Source: Hyphomonas pacifica
Lineage (GTDB): Bacteria; Pseudomonadota; Alphaproteobacteria; Caulobacterales; Hyphomonadaceae
Reading direction: 5' to 3'
Length of the DNA: 64,000 nucleotides
Assembly: GCF_000682675.1 (NCBI RefSeq)
Contig: NZ_AWFA01000010.1
Coordinates: forward strand, 1 to 64,000
Position 1 is the stretch's first letter. Every line of letters starts with the position of its first letter. A program made the position numbers and the translations under genes. Below, one piece after another: positions 25,611-32,709 of the stretch. Under the pieces are notes generated by a model. The model did no database searches, had not been told where the DNA came from, and worked only from the letters and a program-made list of their open reading frames with translations.

Positions 25611-25740
25611 TTGCAATGGGACTGATCTCCGGCGACCTTACTTACCGTCAGGGAGCTGGCAATCTGGTCCGGACCGTGGTCCGGGCTCACCTGGCACCCA
25701 CCTAGTCTCTAGGTTGACGGGAGTGAATATGCCCAGCGGC
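25611..25740 (+). ncRNA. ssrS: Candidate 6S RNA
   Basis: This gene-free, structured stretch directly precedes the 5-formyltetrahydrofolate cyclo-ligase gene, the place where 6S RNA is found in many proteobacteria. A closing stem CCGTCA/TGACGG (25645-25650 with 25715-25720) encloses an apical hairpin CCGGAC-CGTG-GTCCGG. On the 3' side there is a small hairpin ACCTAG-TCT-CTAGGT (25700-25714), matching the small 3' hairpin in the 6S bubble. The motifs CTCCGGCGACCTTACTT and CACCTGGCACCCACC look like those of alphaproteobacterial 6S RNAs as I recall them. Ends are approximate. 6S RNA binds the housekeeping RNA polymerase in stationary phase. Confidence 0.6.
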
Positions 25741-25758
25741 GTTGGTGGTTCTTGTGCG

Positions 25759-25787
25759 CATATAATCTGGTGACGCCAGAGCATATG
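25759..25787 (+). other. Hairpin between the 6S candidate and fau
   Basis: CATAT and TCTGG pair with CCAGA and ATATG around a TGACG loop. The stem interrupts the leader 20 bp before the fau start codon. No T-run follows. It could be a processing or attenuation structure. Confidence 0.35.
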
Positions 25788-25806
25788 GCCGCTAAGGCTG
25801 CTGTAG

Positions 25807-26409
25807 ATGACCGAGACCATAGACAAAACCGATCTGCGACACCGTATGCGCACCCTGAGGGCTGAGGCTGCTGCGCGCGATCCCGATGCCGCCGAGACCC
25901 TGGCCGAGCAATTTCCCATGAAATTGTTAGAGCGCTACGGGCCTGTCGTCGCAGGCTATGTGGCGATCAATGAAGAGATCGACCCAGCCCCCCTGATGAA
26001 GCGCCTGGCGAAGGCTGGCGCAGAGCTTTGTCTGCCCCGCATTGAGGATGGCGGAGAATTAACCTGGCGCCTGTGGTCTGCCGGCGAAACACTCGAACGC
26101 CGTCCCTTTGGCCTGCTTGAGCCTGCTGAAGATGCGCCCGTTGCCACGCCCACTCTTATCCTGACGCCCTTGTTGGCGTTCGACGGCATGGGCAACCGCC
26201 TCGGCTATGGCAAAGGCCATTATGATCGTGCATTTGAAAAACTGCGGGCAAATGGCAGAGCGTTCGCCTGCGCCCTGGCCTATCCAGCGCAACAGATCGA
26301 TCAAGTTCCTGCTGAAGATCATGACCAACCCCTGGACTGGGCAGTTACCCCAATCGGCTCAATTCCGCTCTTCATGATGCGAAACATGAAAAGCCTGACA
26401 GACAGCTAG
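25807..26409 (+). CDS. fau: 5-formyltetrahydrofolate cyclo-ligase
   Basis: The 200-residue enzyme converts 5-formyl-THF to 5,10-methenyl-THF with ATP. Family features are DLRHRMRTLRAEAAA, VAGYVAINEEIDPAPLMKRL, the basic-acidic FGLLEP segment, and the ATP-binding LLAFDGMGNRLGYGKGHYDRAF. The last of these is the signature. It follows the putative 6S RNA, as ygfA does in E. coli. The 3' end precedes the GH16 gene by 63 bp. No damage is seen. Confidence 0.93.
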   Translation: MTETIDKTDLRHRMRTLRAEAAARDPDAAETLAEQFPMKLLERYGPVVAGYVAINEEIDPAPLMKRLAKAGAELCLPRIEDGGELTWRLWSAGETLERRPFGLLEPAEDAPVATPTLILTPLLAFDGMGNRLGYGKGHYDRAFEKLRANGRAFACALAYPAQQIDQVPAEDHDQPLDWAVTPIGSIPLFMMRNMKSLTDS

Positions 26410-26472
26410 GACGTCCAAAAACTTGGCGCATTTCTTGCGAAACACCTCAAAAGGTAAACGCAAAGCAGTGAA

Positions 26473-27474
26473 ATGCAGTCTTCAGACAAAACAGACGAAA
26501 AGAGATGGCTCGGCCGTTTCAGTAATATTGATGCCATAACGGGACTTTGCGTACTCGCAGTGTTCCTTTTCGGGATTGCAGCCGCGTTCTCTTCCAAAGA
26601 CACTCGTAATCTCACCGTCGTGGCAGACGTGCCCATTTACTATCCTGTCGCACCTCCAGAGGCTGCGCCTGCGCCGTCAGATGCCGCGGATAAACTGGCA
26701 CCAGAGGCTGCGCCTCAGCCCGCTCCTGCGCCGGACCAGCCCCAGGCAAAGCAACTCGCCAATTCTAGCCCGGCCTTTATCTCGCTCTTGGGAGACGATC
26801 GTCTTGAGGCCTCTTACTATCTATCCCAGAGCAAAGCCCCTCGGGACTTTTATGGTGGCCGTTGGGCCCCCGAAAACATTGAAAGCACCGCAAATGGCAC
26901 AACGTTCAGCGTGAAGAAGGAGGGCAATACAGACGTGCCCTTCTCGATCGCGGAGGCCAGCACTTACAAGCGCTATGGCTATGGGCGCTATGAAGCGATC
27001 ATGCAGATTGGCAAGGGATCAGGCCTCGTATCTGCTTTCTTCACCTATACCGGCCCCTATTTCGGGGACCCGCATGACGAAGTGGATATCGAGTTTCTGG
27101 GTAAGGACACGACCAAGATCCACTTCAACTACTGGCGCAATGGAAAGCGTGGCAAGTTCGCCACCTTCGATCTGCCCTTTGATGCCTCTGAAGGCCCACA
27201 CCTTTATGCGTTCGAATGGCTGCCGGACCGCATTACCTGGTACGTCGATGGCGTGCCCTATTATGCGAGCGAGCTGAATGACCCCTTCATTCCCAAAACA
27301 GCCGGGAAGGTTCATTTCAGTCACTGGACCGGCATTCCCAAGATGCGGGAATGGCATGGCAAGCCTGATTTCGGTACTGAGGCTGTCACGACAGTCAGCT
27401 GCTCGTCTTTCACCCCCATGGGCGAAGACAAACGGTCTTGCAGTGATGTCTACAAGGAAAAGAAAAACTCCTGA
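26473..27474 (+). CDS. Membrane-anchored GH16 family glycoside hydrolase
   Basis: The 333-residue protein has a transmembrane segment near residues 22-40 (GLCVLAVFLFGIAAAF), a Pro/Ala-rich linker (about 55-95), and a GH16 jelly-roll catalytic domain. The catalytic motif ExDxE is present as DEVDIEF, with the two glutamates as nucleophile and acid/base. YKRYGYGRYEAIMQIGKGSGLVSAFFTYTG and DRITWYVDGVPYY are typical. GH16 enzymes cut or rearrange beta-1,3/1,4-glucans and galactans. The anchor suggests action in the periplasm on exported polysaccharide. The substrate is unknown. Confidence 0.88.
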   Translation: MQSSDKTDEKRWLGRFSNIDAITGLCVLAVFLFGIAAAFSSKDTRNLTVVADVPIYYPVAPPEAAPAPSDAADKLAPEAAPQPAPAPDQPQAKQLANSSPAFISLLGDDRLEASYYLSQSKAPRDFYGGRWAPENIESTANGTTFSVKKEGNTDVPFSIAEASTYKRYGYGRYEAIMQIGKGSGLVSAFFTYTGPYFGDPHDEVDIEFLGKDTTKIHFNYWRNGKRGKFATFDLPFDASEGPHLYAFEWLPDRITWYVDGVPYYASELNDPFIPKTAGKVHFSHWTGIPKMREWHGKPDFGTEAVTTVSCSSFTPMGEDKRSCSDVYKEKKNS

Positions 27475-27498
27475 GCCGCCCTTGCGGAGGCTCAGGAG
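27459..27498 (-). terminator. Convergent Rho-independent terminator between GH16 and DUF1476 genes
   Basis: CTCCTGAGCC (27468-27477) pairs with GGCTCAGGAG (27489-27498), and the stem can extend through CCGC/GCGG with one bulge. On the minus strand the stem is followed by TTTTTCTTTT, a proper T-run. It overlaps the GH16 stop codon and may work in both directions, but the tail is better for the minus-strand gene. Confidence 0.75.
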
Positions 27499-27507
27499 AC
27501 AGAAATG

Positions 27508-27831
27508 TTATTTATCTTTGAGGATTTGCTCACGGGCGATGGGCAGCAATTGCGCCATCTGTTCGCGAATACGCGCATCAGTCCGGTCAATTCCAGCTTC
27601 ATCAAAATCCTTGCGAACCTTGCGAAACACGTCCTCATCGCCAGCCTCTTCCAAGTCTGCCAGGACAACAGATTTTGCATAGGCCTCAGCGTCAGCACCG
27701 CTCAGCCCCATCAGGTCCGCAGCCCAAATGCCAAGCAGCTTGTTGCGGCGTGCCATCACTTTGAACTGGGTTTCCTGATCCAATGCATAGCGTGCCTCTT
27801 CTGCGCGCTCGCGATCATCAAATGTGCTCAT
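27508..27831 (-). CDS. DUF1476 protein, ATP synthase zeta-subunit-like inhibitor
   Basis: The 107-residue acidic protein matches the DUF1476 family: MSTFDDRERAEEARYALDQETQFKVMARRNKLLGIWAADLMGLSG followed by AEAYAKSVVLADLEEAGDEDVFRKVRKDF. In Paracoccus the zeta subunit of this family binds the F1-ATPase and stops ATP hydrolysis. I take the ATG at 27831, where the family N-terminus begins. A longer frame continues upstream antisense to purC but has no family similarity. It ends at a strong terminator and is divergent from purC. Confidence 0.88.
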   Translation of the reverse strand: MSTFDDRERAEEARYALDQETQFKVMARRNKLLGIWAADLMGLSGADAEAYAKSVVLADLEEAGDEDVFRKVRKDFDEAGIDRTDARIREQMAQLLPIAREQILKDK

Positions 27832-28005
27832 GAAATGGCCTTTCTGAAAGGTGGTCTTCTTCTGGGTGCATATAGGGGCTGACATGAGGTGTGCGCAATA
27901 ATTGTTTCTTTGGGCAGATTGGCGTAACAGTCGCGCTTTCTGGGGTTGCTGTTCACGATTCTCGTTACAGGCGAACCAGATCCTTTTGCAGGAGGCCCGG
28001 TACGT

Positions 28006-28779
28006 ATGAACAAGAAACGCGTAATCTATGAGGGCAAGGCCAAGATTCTCTATGAAGGCCCGGAACCCGGTACGCTGATCCAGTACTTCAAGGACGATGC
28101 GACCGCATTTAACGCAGAAAAACGCGCCGTCCTGGATGGCAAGGGTGTCCTGAACAATCGCATCAGCGAATTCATGATGACGCGCCTTTCCGCCGTAGGT
28201 ATCCCGACACACTTCATCCGCCGCCTCAATATGCGTGAGCAGCTGATCAAGAAAGTGGACATCATTCCTCTGGAGGTCGTTGTGCGTAACGTTGCCGCTG
28301 GCACGCTCTCCAAGCGCCTCGGCATTGAAGAGGGGCAGGTTCTTCCCCGCCCGATGGTCGAATTCTATTATAAGGACGATGCCTTGGGTGATCCGTTGGT
28401 CACCGAAGAGCATATCGCTGCGTTCGGGTGGGCCGGTCCGCAGGAATATGATGACCTGATCTCTCTGGCGTTGCGCGTGAATGATTTCATGTCTGGCCTG
28501 TTTGCAGCTGTCGGCATTCGCCTTATCGACTTCAAACTTGAGTTTGGCCGCCATTATGATGGTGACAGCGAAGTGCCGCGCATCCTGCTGGCTGACGAGA
28601 TCAGCCCGGATAGCTGCCGTCTCTGGGATTTTGAGACGGGCAACAAGCTGGACAAGGACCGCTTCCGCCGTGACATGGGCGGTGTGACAGAGGCATATGC
28701 CGAAGTCGCACGCCGTTTGGGCATCCTTAAGGAGTCTGGTGAAACGGACAATGTGGTCAGCTTCAACGGGGGCAAATAG
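28006..28779 (+). CDS. purC: Phosphoribosylaminoimidazole-succinocarboxamide synthase
   Basis: The 257-residue enzyme joins aspartate to CAIR in purine synthesis, using ATP. Typical elements are [28 protein letters not shown], the [25 protein letters not shown] segment, and [10 protein letters not shown] with [22 protein letters not shown] lies before the ATG at 28006 (spacing about 9). The purS gene follows after 113 bp. The length is normal. Confidence 0.96.
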   Translation: MNKKRVIYEGKAKILYEGPEPGTLIQYFKDDATAFNAEKRAVLDGKGVLNNRISEFMMTRLSAVGIPTHFIRRLNMREQLIKKVDIIPLEVVVRNVAAGTLSKRLGIEEGQVLPRPMVEFYYKDDALGDPLVTEEHIAAFGWAGPQEYDDLISLALRVNDFMSGLFAAVGIRLIDFKLEFGRHYDGDSEVPRILLADEISPDSCRLWDFETGNKLDKDRFRRDMGGVTEAYAEVARRLGILKESGETDNVVSFNGGK

Positions 28780-28892
28780 CCCCCAATCGCCCTGGGGCAA
28801 CAACCTGCATACCCGCGCTGCCTGTCTGTTCCAATGACAACGCAATTGGGCTAAACGGAGCCCGACTCAGACTTCGCCAGGAGATCATTTAT

Positions 28893-29138
28893 ATGAAGGC
28901 CATCGTTCACATCGCACTTAAGAATGGTGTTCTGGACCCTCAGGGCAAAGCCGTTGCGGATACTTTGACGCGCATGGGCTACAAGGAAGTCGAAGCGGCT
29001 CGCATTGGCAAGGTCATCGAACTGGACCTTGAAGACGGCCTCTCGAAGGATGCGGCGGATGCCCGGGTCAAGGAAATGTGCGAGAAGCTTCTGGCAAATA
29101 CTGTGATCGAAAGCTACCGCTACGAACTGGCGGAATAG
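28893..29138 (+). CDS. purS: Phosphoribosylformylglycinamidine synthase subunit PurS
   Basis: The 81-residue protein is the small PurS subunit of the three-part FGAM synthase: KAIVHIALKNGVLDPQGKAVADTLTRMGYKEVEAARIGKVIELDL, then a C-terminal ANTVIESYRYEL. PurS bridges PurL and PurQ for ammonia transfer. In most genomes purQ and purL follow. Here a TetR regulator follows instead, so purQ and purL must lie elsewhere or form a separate unit. The reading frame is intact. Confidence 0.93.
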   Translation: MKAIVHIALKNGVLDPQGKAVADTLTRMGYKEVEAARIGKVIELDLEDGLSKDAADARVKEMCEKLLANTVIESYRYELAE

Positions 29139-29247
29139 GCCCCGGCCCTCAAGGCTCATGTCATAGGGGCCGCCACTCTTTCGTATTTCTGAAAGACATT
29201 TTGCCAATAAAGCCGCCACTCTCTGACGCAAGACATACAAACTCCAA

Positions 29248-29267
29248 AAGTGAGCAAGCATTCACTT
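29248..29267. promoter_or_regulatory. Inverted repeat, candidate TetR operator
   Basis: AAGTGA and TCACTT are separated by eight bases, a perfect 6-bp dyad of the size TetR-family repressors bind. It lies 54 bp upstream of the TetR start codon and overlaps the -35 element of the candidate promoter. Autoregulation is the natural reading. Confidence 0.5.
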
Positions 29268-29294
29268 GCAAGAGTTCCTCGCTAAAGCTATATT
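29266..29294 (+). promoter_or_regulatory. Candidate promoter for the TetR-plsC operon
   Basis: TTGCAA at 29266-29271 and TATATT at 29289-29294 are 17 bp apart, a good spacing for the housekeeping sigma factor. The -35 overlaps the AAGTGA dyad, and the TetR ATG lies 28 bp downstream of the -10. Confidence 0.5.
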
Positions 29295-29321
29295 GAAGCC
29301 AGAGAGATAGGGGAATGCACC

Positions 29322-29930
29322 ATGGCGCGGCAAGCCAGTAAAACCAAAGACACGGCCAAAAAGCCCCGGGCGCGCAATGCACGCCCCAAAATCGAACGCG
29401 CTGCCCTCAAGCTCTTCATCCATGAAGGGATTGATGCAGCCACGACACGCGAGATTGCGGAAAAGGCTGGCGTCTCTGAAGGCGCACTTTACCGGCACTA
29501 CAAAGGCAAGGACGAACTTGCACTGTCCTTGTTCATGGAAACTCACAATCGTCTCGGCGCGATGATGGCTGAGGCGCTTTCCGGTGAAGGCAATCTGGAC
29601 GAAAAAGTGCTCGCCGCCGTTACAGCCTACTGCGAACTGGCCGATGAGGATTTCCTGCTCTTTTCCTTCCACCTCGTTTCGCTGAACCGCTTTCTGCCCT
29701 ACGATAAACGCCGCGAGGATGATCCGGTCTCGATCACAGAGAAGATCATCTCCAACCTGATGCAGGAAGGCGTGCTGCCGAAGGGCGACCCAGCGCTCAA
29801 AGCCGCCATGGCACTGGGCGTCGTGATGCAGGCCGGACAGAACAAGATCTACAATCGCCTGCCCGGCCCACTCTCCCAGCATGCTGAAGCCATGGCCCGC
29901 GCAGTCCTCTGTGTTCTGAAGTCGGAATAG
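29322..29930 (+). CDS. TetR/AcrR-family transcriptional regulator
   Basis: The 202-residue protein has a basic, Lys/Arg/Ala-rich N-terminus (1-20), a TetR DNA-binding domain (about 24-70: AALKLFIHEGIDAATTREIAEKAGVSEGALYRHYKGKDEL) and a helical ligand domain. An AGGGGAA site precedes the start. An acyltransferase follows after 23 bp, so the regulator may respond to a lipid-related signal. The ligand is unknown. An operator-like dyad is upstream. Confidence 0.9.
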   Translation: MARQASKTKDTAKKPRARNARPKIERAALKLFIHEGIDAATTREIAEKAGVSEGALYRHYKGKDELALSLFMETHNRLGAMMAEALSGEGNLDEKVLAAVTAYCELADEDFLLFSFHLVSLNRFLPYDKRREDDPVSITEKIISNLMQEGVLPKGDPALKAAMALGVVMQAGQNKIYNRLPGPLSQHAEAMARAVLCVLKSE

Positions 29931-29953
29931 TTCCTTTTCAGGAGAACGACGCC

Positions 29954-30760
29954 ATGCGCGCCATGCTCTTCACAATTGTCTACTATATGCTGTCAGTCCT
30001 CTATGTGCTGGTATCTGTCCCGTTCCTTATCCTTCCTGGCCGCGGCCCGGTCAGTGTGATCATCCGCAGCTATACGCGCGCAATGAACTGGAATTTACGC
30101 ATTGTTGCGGGCATACGCAAAGAGGTGCGCGGCCAGGAAAACCTGCCAGAAGGCGCATTCGTCATCGGCGCCAAACATCAAAGTTGGGGCGATGGATATC
30201 TCATCTATCCTGAAGTGAAGAGCCTTTCCTTTGTAACCGGAGACCATCTGGAAAAGTTTCCGCTTGTCGGTGGCATCCTGCGAAAGCTTGGCGCAATTGT
30301 CATCGACACATGCGGTGGCGGGGAACGCAAGGCAGCCTCCTTGCGCGAAGGAATGGAAGTCGCCCGCAAGGAAGGTCGCCGTGTCCTGATTTATCCGGAG
30401 GGGCACCTCGCCCCGGTCGGCTATTATTTCCGCTATAAACCCGGCATCTGGCACATGGCGCAAGCCATGCAGGTTCCGGTCGTACCTGTTGCCACGAATA
30501 TCGGCGTCTTCTGGAGCCAACAGGAAAAAGAGAAGCGCCCCGGCAAGGCTGTGATCGAATTTCTTGAGCCAATCCCATACGATCTGCCCAAGGATGAGTT
30601 CATGAATCGGCTGACAGAAGTCGTTGAGGCGCGCACTGCGGAACTCGTCGCCGAGGCCACTGGCGCTCCCGTGACACCTGCCATCCTTATCCCGGACCCA
30701 CCAAAGGGCATGGAAGCCAAACCTACACCAAATAACCTCGCGGCTTATGGCAAGCCCTGA
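29954..30760 (+). CDS. 1-acyl-sn-glycerol-3-phosphate acyltransferase-like protein (PlsC family)
   Basis: The 268-residue protein has an N-terminal transmembrane segment (5-30) and the PlsC motifs: KHQSWGDGYL (HX4D-type active site), GAIVIDTCGGGERKAASLREG and the IYPEG motif. It should transfer an acyl chain to lysophosphatidic acid or a similar lipid on the inner membrane. CAGGAG lies 9 nt before the ATG. It is cotranscribed with the TetR gene by position. The tail is Pro-rich. It could be an alternative acyltransferase rather than the main PlsC. Confidence 0.88.
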   Translation: MRAMLFTIVYYMLSVLYVLVSVPFLILPGRGPVSVIIRSYTRAMNWNLRIVAGIRKEVRGQENLPEGAFVIGAKHQSWGDGYLIYPEVKSLSFVTGDHLEKFPLVGGILRKLGAIVIDTCGGGERKAASLREGMEVARKEGRRVLIYPEGHLAPVGYYFRYKPGIWHMAQAMQVPVVPVATNIGVFWSQQEKEKRPGKAVIEFLEPIPYDLPKDEFMNRLTEVVEARTAELVAEATGAPVTPAILIPDPPKGMEAKPTPNNLAAYGKP

Positions 30761-30766
30761 GAAGGT

Positions 30767-31372
30767 CTAGTCGGCTAGCCGCGCCCCGTAAGCCTCAAAA
30801 GCGGCTTCCACCATGACTTGTGCCTCCGCAGCATCCCCATAGCCACTTAGCACAACTTGGTTACCGCCAGCAGGAACCTGCTTATAGGTCAGGAAGAAAG
30901 CCTCGATCTGGTCCCGCTGTGCTTCAGGCAGGTCTGAGAGATCACGGACTTCCTTGTAGAATGGGTCAACCTCATCGGACGGCACGGAAATGATTTTGTC
31001 GTCAGGGTGTCCCGCATCCGTCATCCGCAGCACGCCGATAGCGCGTACTTCAAGATACGCTCCCGGAATAACAGGCTGTCGTGTCAGTACGAGTGCATCC
31101 AGAGGGTCTCCATCGCCCGCCAAAGATGACGGAATTGATCCGTAATTGGCTGGATATCCGACAGGCGCGGACAGGAAGCGGTCGACGCGCACATGGCCGG
31201 TCTCTTCATCAATCTCATATTTGGTGAAGCTGCCCGCCGGAATTTCTATAATCGCATAGAAACTGTCTATCTCCACAGGTTGCGGTATCGCAAAGGGATG
31301 CACGGGCTCGGCAATTGCCTCCATTGCAGTCAGGGACACTGCCCCCATCAGCAAGCTCATAAGTTTGCTCAT
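30767..31372 (-). CDS. Exported inorganic pyrophosphatase
   Basis: The 201-residue protein carries a family I pyrophosphatase core after a likely signal peptide (MSKLMSLLMGAVSLTAMEAIAEP, cleavage near residues 21-23). The core has FTKYEIDEETGHVRVDRFL, PANYGSIPSSLAGDGDPLDALVL with the DGDPLD motif, GVLRMTDAGHPDDKII and SDLPEAQRDQIEAFFLTYKQVP. It hydrolyses PPi to two phosphates with Mg. Family I enzymes are usually cytoplasmic, so export is notable. It is the last gene of the minus-strand run that includes the suf genes. Confidence 0.85.
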   Translation of the reverse strand: MSKLMSLLMGAVSLTAMEAIAEPVHPFAIPQPVEIDSFYAIIEIPAGSFTKYEIDEETGHVRVDRFLSAPVGYPANYGSIPSSLAGDGDPLDALVLTRQPVIPGAYLEVRAIGVLRMTDAGHPDDKIISVPSDEVDPFYKEVRDLSDLPEAQRDQIEAFFLTYKQVPAGGNQVVLSGYGDAAEAQVMVEAAFEAYGARLAD

Positions 31373-31399
31373 CCCAGACCTCCCGTCATTTACCTCTGA

Positions 31400-31894
31400 T
31401 CACTTATCGCCCAGAAGCGCCGCACGCCATAGCGCGCACTTTTGTTCAAACCGCATGGCCGCATAGGCTGGGCTGGTGGAGGGAGCCGGCACGATCTGCG
31501 CAGATCCAGGAACATGATCACGCGCGAAACGCTCAAAACTCTTTGCCGCCTTGCCACCATTCAAGGCGATGCGCCGAATATTCGGATACTGCGTGAAGAA
31601 AGTCGAAAAATCATTTGGCACTTCGGCCTTGATATTGGAATCGAGACTGCCTTCCCGCTGGCAGAACTGAAGCACGTCCCAAACGGCGACGCCTTGCACC
31701 TTCAGGGTCTCCACCCGCACCTGATATGGCTTGTCCGGTCCCGCGCCGTACAATTCTCCCATGATGGGCCAGAATGCGTTGCGAGGGTGGGCATAATATT
31801 GCCCCGCCTCTAGAGAGGCGATGCCTGGCATGCTTCCAAGAACAAGAATTTCAGCATTAGGGGCCGCGATCGGATCAAAGCTCTGAATGATCAT
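31400..31894 (-). CDS. DNA-deoxyinosine glycosylase (UDG superfamily, family 6-like)
   Basis: The 164-residue protein has the family 6 uracil/hypoxanthine glycosylase layout: LVLGSMPGIASLEAGQYYAHPRNAFW, AVWDVLQFCQREGSLDSNI and a late APSTSPAYA motif with the conserved Ser/Pro loop. Enzymes of this group remove hypoxanthine (deaminated adenine) from DNA, and some remove uracil. It is a soluble cytoplasmic protein. It follows sufA by 28 bp on the same strand, but no known functional link to Fe-S assembly is apparent. Confidence 0.82.
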   Translation of the reverse strand: MIIQSFDPIAAPNAEILVLGSMPGIASLEAGQYYAHPRNAFWPIMGELYGAGPDKPYQVRVETLKVQGVAVWDVLQFCQREGSLDSNIKAEVPNDFSTFFTQYPNIRRIALNGGKAAKSFERFARDHVPGSAQIVPAPSTSPAYAAMRFEQKCALWRAALLGDK

Positions 31895-31922
31895 TCGGCC
31901 CCTGCTCCGGCCATCAAATGCC

Positions 31923-32282
31923 TCAGGCGTCTACAACCGGAACAATCGTAACGCTTTCACCGCATCCACAAGCATCTGTCTGGTTTGGGTTCCGGAACAC
32001 GAACTTCTCATGCAGCGGCGTGACTTCGTAGTCGACTTCGCTGCCCAATAGAAACAAGACGGCCTTTGCATCAATTAGGATGGTTACGCCATTATCCTCA
32101 ACAACTTCATCCAGGACTTCCGGCTCAGTGGCGTAGTCCATGACATATTCCATGCCCGCGCAGCCGCCATTCTTCACGCCCACGCGCAAATAGCCGGCGC
32201 CTTTTTCGTGCATGATCTCCTTAACGCGCTCTGCAGCAGCGTCAGTGAGCATTACGGGCTTGGGTCTCGGTCTTCTGGCCAT
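31923..32282 (-). CDS. sufA: Iron-sulfur cluster assembly accessory protein SufA/IscA
   Basis: The 119-residue A-type carrier has the three cluster cysteines: one in VGVKNGGCAGMEY and two in DACGCGES near the C-terminus. LTDAAAERVKEIM and FRNPNQTDACGCG fit the HesB/IscA family. It receives 2Fe-2S or 4Fe-4S clusters from SufBCD and hands them to targets. It closes the suf operon, 35 bp downstream of the sufT gene. Confidence 0.93.
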   Translation of the reverse strand: MARRPRPKPVMLTDAAAERVKEIMHEKGAGYLRVGVKNGGCAGMEYVMDYATEPEVLDEVVEDNGVTILIDAKAVLFLLGSEVDYEVTPLHEKFVFRNPNQTDACGCGESVTIVPVVDA

Positions 32283-32317
32283 ACTAACTAGATAGGAAGG
32301 ATCGTGTTCAGGTTCAA

Positions 32318-32701
32318 TTAAAGCATGTTCAGCGCAAGACGCGCTTCATCCGACATGCGGGACGGATCCCACGGCGGATCGAAGGTGAGATGCACCTCGA
32401 CGTCCTTGATGCCCTCCACAGTGCGCGCAGCCGTCTCCACCCAGCCCGGCATATCGCCCGCCACGGGGCAGCCTGGGGCTGTGAGGGTCATTTCCACGTC
32501 CACTTTACGGTCATCATCAATGTCGACCTTGTAGATCAGGCCCAATTCATAGATATCGACCGGGATTTCCGGGTCGAACACCGTCTTGAATGCCTCGATC
32601 AGCGCATCAGTGATCCGATTCAGCTCATCCTGCGGAATCGCCGAAGGCGCCGCATCCTCTGAAGCATCGACCATGTCGCGAGATGTCATATCATCTGCCA
32701 T
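32318..32701 (-). CDS. sufT: SUF system Fe-S assembly protein SufT (DUF59/MIP18 family)
   Basis: The 127-residue protein carries a DUF59 domain with FDPEIPVDIYELGLIYKVDIDDDRKVDVEMTLTAPGCPVAGDMPGWVE and a final DPPWDPSRMSDEARLALNML. The N-terminal 30 residues are polar. SufT helps mature Fe-S enzymes. It lies between sufS and sufA on the minus strand, a standard position, with an 8-bp gap after sufS. Confidence 0.92.
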   Translation of the reverse strand: MADDMTSRDMVDASEDAAPSAIPQDELNRITDALIEAFKTVFDPEIPVDIYELGLIYKVDIDDDRKVDVEMTLTAPGCPVAGDMPGWVETAARTVEGIKDVEVHLTFDPPWDPSRMSDEARLALNML

Positions 32702-32709
32702 GGTGCCCT

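Noticed and set aside
27832-28005. Purine riboswitch upstream of purC
   Set aside because: I looked for a three-way junction with conserved loops and found no match. The leader has no convincing structure.
27832-28845. Long minus-strand reading frame extending the DUF1476 gene antisense across purC
   Set aside because: The extra residues have no family similarity and lie fully over purC, which has clear motifs and a good ribosome-binding site. The family N-terminus begins at 27831.
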